DNA of 64,000 bases from contig CAYFUT010000003.1 in assembly GCA_964346395.1 (NCBI GenBank), positions 13,870 to 77,869 on the forward strand, in the 5' to 3' direction. The stretch is from CAYFUT01 sp964346395 (lineage in GTDB: Bacteria > Bacillota > Halanaerobiia > Halobacteroidales > Halobacteroidaceae). Below are positions 58,950-64,000 of this stretch, piece after piece. Both the position numbers and the translations under genes were made by a program. Position 1 is the first letter of the stretch. Each line of letters starts with the position of its first letter. Under the pieces are notes generated by a model. The model saw nothing but the letters and a program-made list of their open reading frames with translations. It did not search any database and had not been told where the DNA came from.

Positions 58950-59870
58950 ATGAGTTATCGCGATCAACATTGTGTATTCATTAGCTCAACGGGAAGAACG
59001 GGAACGCAGTTTTTAGCGCAGACAATGTCGGAGATGATTGCTGACTGTACTTCACTGCATGAACCAGGGACACCGTGGATTACTAAGCCCTATGAGTGGC
59101 CAAAAGAAGTTAAACGGTTTGGACTTTACCACATGACGATTGGTCAGCTTAGACCGACTCACGGCATGTTTAAATTGAGTACTGATCGGTGTACGGGGCG
59201 GGTAACAGAAGAGGAAACTAAAAAGTATCTCTTAAATATGCGAAAAAATTTGTTATCTGATTTGGAAACTGATATTTATGTAGAGTCGAGCGGACATATG
59301 TATGGGGTGCTTGATCTACTAGATGAAATTATCCCGCAGAGTAAATTTGTATTTATTATTCGTGATCCTAGAACTTGGGTGCGGTCGGCGATGAATACTT
59401 TTGAATATATTTTATACGGCCCGCTGGATCCTGATTTTCTGAATTTAAGTATTAAAGCCAAAGATATGCCGGAAGATCCGTATGCGGAACAATGGACGGA
59501 GATGTCCAAATTTGAAAAGTACTGCTGGTATTATGATCAGCTAAATAGTTTTGTCCTGGACAAAATGGAGGGCAGGGACAATTTTAAGTTGATTCAGCAT
59601 GAAAATATGTTTAGTCCGGAAAGCAGAGATCAGGTGTTTACGGATTTGCTTTCTTTTGCCAGTAGCTTCTCGGATGGATTCAGCCGTAAAGTTGATTATA
59701 AGCCAGAATTAATGGAGCAGAAGGTGCATTCGACTGCTAAAAAGGAAAAGTTTCCGCGCTGGCCGGATTGGAATAGTGAGATGGCTGCTACTTTATGGGA
59801 ACACTGCGGCGAATGGATGAAGAGGTTTGACTATGGAGGAGAACCAGAATGGGAAGCAAAGTTAGGTTAG
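58950..59870 (+). CDS. sulfotransferase family protein
   Basis: 306 residues. CVFISSTGRTGTQFLAQTM is a P-loop-like PAPS 5'-phosphosulfate-binding segment, and KFVFIIRDPRTWVRSAMN is the 3'-phosphate-binding motif. It should transfer sulfate from PAPS to a sugar or lipid hydroxyl. It starts 25 nt after the glycosyltransferase behind GGGGGAT, so the two are likely co-transcribed and may act on the same glycolipid. A terminator follows, then the second N gap. Confidence 0.85.
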   Translation: MSYRDQHCVFISSTGRTGTQFLAQTMSEMIADCTSLHEPGTPWITKPYEWPKEVKRFGLYHMTIGQLRPTHGMFKLSTDRCTGRVTEEETKKYLLNMRKNLLSDLETDIYVESSGHMYGVLDLLDEIIPQSKFVFIIRDPRTWVRSAMNTFEYILYGPLDPDFLNLSIKAKDMPEDPYAEQWTEMSKFEKYCWYYDQLNSFVLDKMEGRDNFKLIQHENMFSPESRDQVFTDLLSFASSFSDGFSRKVDYKPELMEQKVHSTAKKEKFPRWPDWNSEMAATLWEHCGEWMKRFDYGGEPEWEAKLG

Positions 59871-59880
59871 CTGATAATTT

Positions 59881-59916
59881 ATGGAGATTGGGATTGGCCC
59901 AGTCTCCATTATTTTT
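59881..59916 (+). terminator. terminator after the sulfotransferase gene
   Basis: ATGGAGA..GGG pairs with CCC..TCTCCAT, followed by TATTTTT. Confidence 0.7.
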
Positions 59917-59931
59917 GTCGGTGAGTACCTT

Positions 59932-60031
59932 NNNNNNNNNNNNNNNNNNNNNNNNNNNNNNNNNNNNNNNNNNNNNNNNNNNNNNNNNNNNNNNNNNNNN
60001 NNNNNNNNNNNNNNNNNNNNNNNNNNNNNNN
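59932..60031. other. assembly gap (100 N)
   Basis: Exactly 100 N. Unlike the gap at 40697, I see no shared sequence at its two edges, so real sequence of unknown length is probably missing. Reading frames drawn across it are meaningless. Confidence 0.9.
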
Positions 60032-60069
60032 TTATTAGTTGCGAAGAGAAATATAATGGGGGGATACTG

Positions 60070-61653
60070 ATGAGCGGCAATTATTCAAATGGGGAAGTTG
60101 GCCCGGATGATCTCTGTCCCTGTGGGAGTGGAAAGAAATTTAAAAACTGCTGTTTACAGAAAGAGAACCAGCAGTATATTTATGATCGAATTAAAGATAG
60201 ACTGTTACAGCAGTTGTTTGATTTTCTGCACCAACAAAAGTATTGGACGCAGGTAGAAGATTTATATGATTATTTTTTACAGTTGACAGATTATGAACAA
60301 GAGTTGCCCGAATATCTTTATTTTTGGTTTGCTGAAATAGCTATTTTTGATTATTCTTTGCCGGGGCAAGATAACTTAATAGACATTTTTTTAACGAAAA
60401 AAAGAAGTAAATTAACGAGTAAAGAAACTGAATTATTGGTAGGCTGGAAACAGCTTAGCTTGAGTATTTATCAGGTAGAAGAGTTTACTACTCAACAGAT
60501 TAAATTAATAGATTTAGTAAGAAATAAAAAGTTTAAACTGCCGCGGTATCGCTATGATATTATGCCGGGAGAAATAGTTGTAGCCCGGATAGGACAAGTA
60601 GGAAGTCAGTATCAAATAATAGGCAGTTATGAATTATTACCTGGAGATTGTAAAGAGATACTTGTTAATTGGGTTGAGGCTTCGTTGACTCAATCTGTTT
60701 TTGCTAGTGAAACTATAAATCAATTTTTACAAACTTGGAGTAGTGATTTGATTAGATTAATAAAAGAAATTCAGCAGTCATTATTAGAGGATTTCCCAGA
60801 ACAGTTATTTACAGGAGACGAAATTTTTATTGCTCATTATCAAGTCCAGTCTCGAGAATTAGCGAGTAAAAAATTAAGTGCGCAGGAGAAAATTAGACCT
60901 TATCATTCTGATGCTGACCGAGATGTTTTATTATGGTGGGCCGATAATGATTCCATAATTAAAGGTGAATTGTTTATTACAGAGGAAGAACTAATATTTA
61001 GAAGTTATACTGCGGAAGATTTGACTGCCGGTAAAAAACTAATAGCTGATACTTTAAAATTTATAGTTGAATTTGAAGAAGATTACTGTGTTGAAGAGTC
61101 GTTAGATGTATTTGAAGCAAGAGGCGGAGAAGAAGGGGAACTGCTGCAATTAAATAAAGAAAAATTGATAGAAGTTTCTGTTCCTAACCGAGAATTTTTT
61201 AGTAATAGTCTTCCCCAAGAATTGATAAAAACAGAAACTGGACGCAAGAAAATTAAAAAAGCGCTCTGCGAACATGAATTATTAGCAGTTTTTACTGGTC
61301 AAGATAGCAGTTATACAGTAGAAGAAATAGATAAAATCAGAGAAGAATTGCAATTACCAGCAAGAAATGATCCTTTGTTGGCGGATGAAATAGAAAAGAT
61401 GTTAGCCCAGCAGATGAAGGATGAATATAGAGGGGAAATCATTTGCGAAGGTATTTTTATCTGGCGTGATTTTAAAGAAAAAATAGAAACTATAATTGAT
61501 AATCCAGAAAGTTGGGCGGCTGCTGTAGAATATTTGATTTGCCGTTTAAATCATTGGCGGGAGAGTCAGCAAGAAATAGGAGAAAAATATGGAGTTAAAG
61601 GAGATGTAGTGGAGCATAAATATAGAGAAATTAGTGAGTGTCTAAAATTATAA
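60070..61653 (+). CDS. SEC-C zinc-motif protein, otherwise unknown
   Basis: 527 residues. Near the N-terminus DDLCPCGSGKKFKNCCLQ is a SEC-C zinc-binding motif (CxC...CC), also found at the end of SecA. The rest is acidic and mostly helical, with no recognised domain and an unremarkable C-terminus (EKYGVKGDVVEHKYREISE looks HTH-like). ATG 60070 follows GGGGGGAT, so the gene is complete despite the gap 38 nt upstream. Function unknown. Confidence 0.75.
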   Translation: MSGNYSNGEVGPDDLCPCGSGKKFKNCCLQKENQQYIYDRIKDRLLQQLFDFLHQQKYWTQVEDLYDYFLQLTDYEQELPEYLYFWFAEIAIFDYSLPGQDNLIDIFLTKKRSKLTSKETELLVGWKQLSLSIYQVEEFTTQQIKLIDLVRNKKFKLPRYRYDIMPGEIVVARIGQVGSQYQIIGSYELLPGDCKEILVNWVEASLTQSVFASETINQFLQTWSSDLIRLIKEIQQSLLEDFPEQLFTGDEIFIAHYQVQSRELASKKLSAQEKIRPYHSDADRDVLLWWADNDSIIKGELFITEEELIFRSYTAEDLTAGKKLIADTLKFIVEFEEDYCVEESLDVFEARGGEEGELLQLNKEKLIEVSVPNREFFSNSLPQELIKTETGRKKIKKALCEHELLAVFTGQDSSYTVEEIDKIREELQLPARNDPLLADEIEKMLAQQMKDEYRGEIICEGIFIWRDFKEKIETIIDNPESWAAAVEYLICRLNHWRESQQEIGEKYGVKGDVVEHKYREISECLKL

Positions 61654-61665
61654 AAATGGGTAAAT

Positions 61666-61725
61666 AGATAGGGAGGTTTTAAGCCTAAAAAGTTTTCCTG
61701 CTGATTTTCCCTATCTTATTTTTTT
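61666..61725 (+). terminator. terminator of the SEC-C gene
   Basis: AGATAGGGA pairs with TCCCTATCT across a 34-nt loop that could fold further, followed by TATTTTTTT. Confidence 0.6.
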
Positions 61726-61849
61726 GAGATTAGAAGATAATATTTAATCTAAGAAGCCTGTTTAGTTTTTTATTTTTAATTAAGAGTCAATTGTTAATTA
61801 GTCACTTATGACTATTATTTAAAGTATTTAAATAAAATAACAGACAAAA

Positions 61850-61877
61850 AGACCAGAGGTGAATAATCCTCTGGTCT
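61850..61877 (-). terminator. terminator of the PaaK-ACT operon
   Basis: On the minus strand AGACCAGAGG pairs with CCTCTGGTCT, followed by TTTTTG, just after the ACT-gene stop codon. Confidence 0.8.
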
Positions 61878-61882
61878 GCAGA

Positions 61883-62308
61883 TTATAAATTATATAACTC
61901 GCTAGCCTGTAGGAGTTCCATTTCATGTTCGTGAAGGACGTCAATTGTTTCTTCTAATTTTTCGGTTCTAATTACTACAAAGGCATCATCTTCAATGGCA
62001 AACGCATACATATATTCAATACTGATGCCGGCATCAGATAGAATACGTAATGCTTTGGCTAAAGCACCAGGCTGGTTGGGAGTATAAAGGCAGATAACAT
62101 CGGTTAAATTAACTGAAAAGTTGTTTTCCTTCAAAATTTGCAATCCTTTTTTTGGTTCAGAAACAATCATTCTGATGATTCCAAAATCAGAAGTTTCGGC
62201 AATGCTTAAAGCAGAAAGATTAATGTCAGCTTCGCCTAGAATTTCTGTAAGTTTGGCTAAACGGCCGGATCTGTTTTCTAGAAAAACAGAGAGTTGTTTA
62301 ATAATCAT
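61883..62308 (-). CDS. tandem ACT-domain protein
   Basis: 141 residues with two ACT domains: KQLSVFLENRSGRLAKLTEIL (about 3-70) and CLYTPNQPGALAKALRILSD (about 72-140). Such proteins bind amino acids and are commonly encoded beside phenylacetate-CoA ligase and indolepyruvate oxidoreductase genes, as here for the ligase. It probably acts as an amino-acid-responsive regulator of aromatic amino-acid metabolism. The ATG at 62308 follows AAAGGAGTTAAC. Confidence 0.88.
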   Translation of the reverse strand: MIIKQLSVFLENRSGRLAKLTEILGEADINLSALSIAETSDFGIIRMIVSEPKKGLQILKENNFSVNLTDVICLYTPNQPGALAKALRILSDAGISIEYMYAFAIEDDAFVVIRTEKLEETIDVLHEHEMELLQASELYNL

Positions 62309-62459
62309 AAGTTAACTCCTTTCTTATTATTGAACGGCTTTCATAACCAGTCTGAATTTTAGGCTGGGTATCCAGTTGATAGTTAACAGGTAAAATCATA
62401 AAAAATAACCCTTATAATCCTTCAATATTTAAGGTTTGAAAGTTATTTAGAGTTTTCAC

Positions 62460-63761
62460 TTATAAATTACGTTTATCAATTACCCGCTGTGATTTGCCTG
62501 AAGTCCGCTCTAGAGTTTTAGGTTCTACTAGTTTAACTTTGGACTTAATTCCCAGGGTGCTTTCAATTTTGTTTTTGATTTTAGTGGTTAATCCTTCTAG
62601 TTTTTTAATCTCATCAGAGAAGAATTGGTCTTCTACTTCTACTTGGATTTCTAGTTGATCGAGATTATTCTTCCGCTTTACAATTAATTGATAGTGCGGT
62701 TTGGTTTCTGTCATTTCTAATAAGACACTTTCGATTTGAGAAGGGAAGATGTTAACACCGCGGATAATTAACATATCATCACTCCGGCCGGTGCATTTTT
62801 CCATCCGGGCCAATGTTCGCCCACAGGCGCATTTATTATAATGTAGAGTAGTTAAATCTTTAGTTCGATAGCGAATTACGGGCAGTCCTTCCTTAGTAAT
62901 AGTGGTAAAGACTAGTTCTCCTTCTTCACCTTCGGGCAGCACTTCTCCTGTCTGCGGGTCAATAATCTCCGGAATAAAGTGATCTTCATTAATATGGAGT
63001 CCGGCCTGGGCTGAGCATTCGCAAGCTACGCCGGGGCCAATAACTTCACTAAGGCCAAAAATATCGACGGCGGTAATGTCTAGTTTAGCTTCAATCTCTT
63101 GACGCATTTCATCAGTCCAGGGTTCTGCTCCCATAATTCCGATTTCCAGGTCAATGTCAGTATGGGGATCAATTCCTTTTTCCTCCATTGCTTCTGCTAA
63201 ATAAAGAGCATAAGAAGGTGTGCAGGCAATAGCAGTAGTTCCGAAGTCCTGCATAATTTGAATCTGCTGGTCAGTGTTGCCGCCGGAAATAGGAATTACA
63301 CTGGCTCCTACTTTCTCACTCCCGTAGTGGAGCCCAAGTCCGCCGGTAAATAAACCGTAGCCATAAGCAACCTGAATAATATCATTTTGGCCTACTCCGG
63401 CACAGTAAAGATTACGGGCTACAACTTCGGACCAGGTAGAAATATCTTTTCTAGTATAGCCCACGACAGTCGGTTTGCCGGTAGTACCGGAAGAAGCATG
63501 CAGTCTAACTATTTCACTCATCGGGACTGTAAATAAGCCGTATGGATAATTCTCCCGGAGGTCATCTTTGGTAGTGAAGGGTAGTTTAGCTAAATCAGAT
63601 ACTGATTGAATATCGCCGGGAACTAGATTAGCTGCCTGCATTTTTTTCTTATAAAACGGTACTTTATGATAAACGCGATTAACAGTTTCAGTTAGTTTTT
63701 TACTCTGCCAGTTGCTTAGTTCTTTGCGCGACATACATTCAAATTTTTCATTCCAAATCAT
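62460..63761 (-). CDS. paaK: phenylacetate-CoA ligase
   Basis: 433 residues of the acyl-adenylate-forming family. LHASSGTTGKPTVVGYTRKD is the AMP-binding P-loop, YRTKDLTTLHYNKCACGRTLARM follows, and the catalytic Lys is in the C-terminal RTSGKSQRVIDKR. It activates phenylacetate or another arylacetate to its CoA ester. With indolepyruvate:ferredoxin oxidoreductase such ligases let anaerobes recycle aryl-CoA from aromatic amino acids. The start at 63761 follows AAGGGAGTAG. The ACT gene follows 150 nt downstream. Confidence 0.92.
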   Translation of the reverse strand: MIWNEKFECMSRKELSNWQSKKLTETVNRVYHKVPFYKKKMQAANLVPGDIQSVSDLAKLPFTTKDDLRENYPYGLFTVPMSEIVRLHASSGTTGKPTVVGYTRKDISTWSEVVARNLYCAGVGQNDIIQVAYGYGLFTGGLGLHYGSEKVGASVIPISGGNTDQQIQIMQDFGTTAIACTPSYALYLAEAMEEKGIDPHTDIDLEIGIMGAEPWTDEMRQEIEAKLDITAVDIFGLSEVIGPGVACECSAQAGLHINEDHFIPEIIDPQTGEVLPEGEEGELVFTTITKEGLPVIRYRTKDLTTLHYNKCACGRTLARMEKCTGRSDDMLIIRGVNIFPSQIESVLLEMTETKPHYQLIVKRKNNLDQLEIQVEVEDQFFSDEIKKLEGLTTKIKNKIESTLGIKSKVKLVEPKTLERTSGKSQRVIDKRNL

Positions 63762-63836
63762 AATAATCGACTACTCCCTTCTTGATTATTAGTTTATCTG
63801 CCAAAACAAGGTAATGGATAAAATCAGAAAATTGAG

Positions 63837-63864
63837 GTAGGGACTTGATATATCAAGTCCTTAC
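63837..63864. repeat. REP-like palindrome, copy 3
   Basis: GTAGGGACTTGATA and TATCAAGTCCTTAC form a 28-bp palindrome with one mismatch and the same GATATATC centre as the copies at 12340 and 12893. Confidence 0.65.
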
Positions 63865-63884
63865 ATTTAATTGCAGACACATGT

Positions 63885-64000
63885 GCGTTAACTTAATGTA
63901 TATTTTTCCAATTAGTTTGTTTTTATAAATATAATACATTGAGTATGAGGTTGAGTTTAAGATTGAGTAAATCATTATAACCATTAGTTGTAACGGTTGC
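63885..64000. repeat. MITE-like repeat, copy running off the window
   Basis: It starts GCGTTAACTTAATG, continues through TATTTTTCCAATT, carries the exact 18-mer TTGAGTTTAAGATTGAGT at 63951-63968 (also at 51895-51912), and ends with CCATTAGTTGTAACGG, similar to CCAGTGGTTGTAGTGG at 51930. The second half lies beyond the window. Confidence 0.5.

Noticed and set aside
59881..61653. A long reading frame drawn across the 100-N gap into the SEC-C gene
   Set aside because: The frame across N is meaningless. The first part lies in a terminator, and the SEC-C gene has its own ribosome site and ATG at 60070.
1..64000. CRISPR array, tRNA or rRNA genes, prophage or intact insertion sequence
   Set aside because: No regularly spaced direct repeats, no cloverleaf-like sequence, no transposase, integrase or phage structural genes were seen. 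The lone holin-like protein is not enough for a prophage call.

Overview
The window reads as chromosome of a strictly anaerobic, low-GC, probably halophilic member of the Clostridia-like Firmicutes. The order Halanaerobiales (Halobacteroidaceae-like) is my best guess, from AT-rich spacers, strong GGAGG ribosome sites, acidic proteins, ferredoxin-linked 2-oxoacid metabolism, superoxide reductase/rubrerythrin defences and a xylose-binding protein with a cleavable, non-lipidated signal peptide (which suits a diderm cell). No marker gene such as rRNA is present, so the taxonomy is inference. There are no tRNA, rRNA, CRISPR or intact transposase genes. Two 100-N assembly gaps lie at 40697-40796 and 59932-60031.

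Layout. 0-6 kb: an orphan PTS IIC permease, then a xylose-type ABC transporter (xylFGH) behind two tandem promoter-antiterminator-terminator modules. 6-16 kb: a chemoreceptor with an insert at its signalling tip, two tandem ADP-glucose pyrophosphorylases, an ion or amino-acid antiporter, a DUF1893 protein, a GH13 glucan enzyme and a CPBP-like membrane protein. 16-26 kb: an FtsA-like ATPase with a long beta-rich tail, two paralogous ferredoxins that share a Crp/Fnr-type operator, a hemerythrin chemoreceptor between them, a Crp/Fnr regulator, small redox or membrane proteins and an ECF transporter S component. 26-39 kb: a flavoprotein disulfide reductase, a candidate structured leader RNA, a DJ-1/ECF/AIR-synthase operon, a TtcA-like thiolase, an HD-GYP protein, glycogen branching enzyme, a PfkB kinase, a decayed gene, an esterase and a nuclease.

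39.6-43.2 kb is an oxygen and iron island: superoxide reductase, rubrerythrin, a ferritin-like protein, an encapsulated ferritin with a C-terminal cargo peptide and its encapsulin shell, the last two behind a promoter with a Fur-like box. 43.3-49.3 kb: a KorAB 2-oxoacid:ferredoxin oxidoreductase, a pseudo-receiver/zinc-ribbon protein, FabI, a flavin-reductase remnant beside a dispersed repeat, a phosphoesterase and a ParB-like protein. 49.7-55.8 kb: dipeptidase, DegV, sulfatase, MFS carrier, RNase HI. 56-60 kb: PAP2 phosphatase, a flippase-like membrane protein, a glycolipid-type glycosyltransferase and a sulfotransferase, perhaps making a sulfated glycolipid. 60-64 kb: a SEC-C protein and a phenylacetate-CoA ligase/ACT pair, ending inside a repeat.

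The least expected signals are: (i) three genes that appear to start at ATT or ATC, placed correctly after strong Shine-Dalgarno sequences; (ii) the duplicated BglG/LicT-type antitermination modules in front of an ABC, not PTS, sugar operon; (iii) an 11-residue insert at the U-turn of a chemoreceptor; (iv) a compact branched RNA at 27.5 kb; (v) two families of short palindromic repeats; and (vi) a 55-bp duplicated contig edge that suggests the first N gap is artificial.
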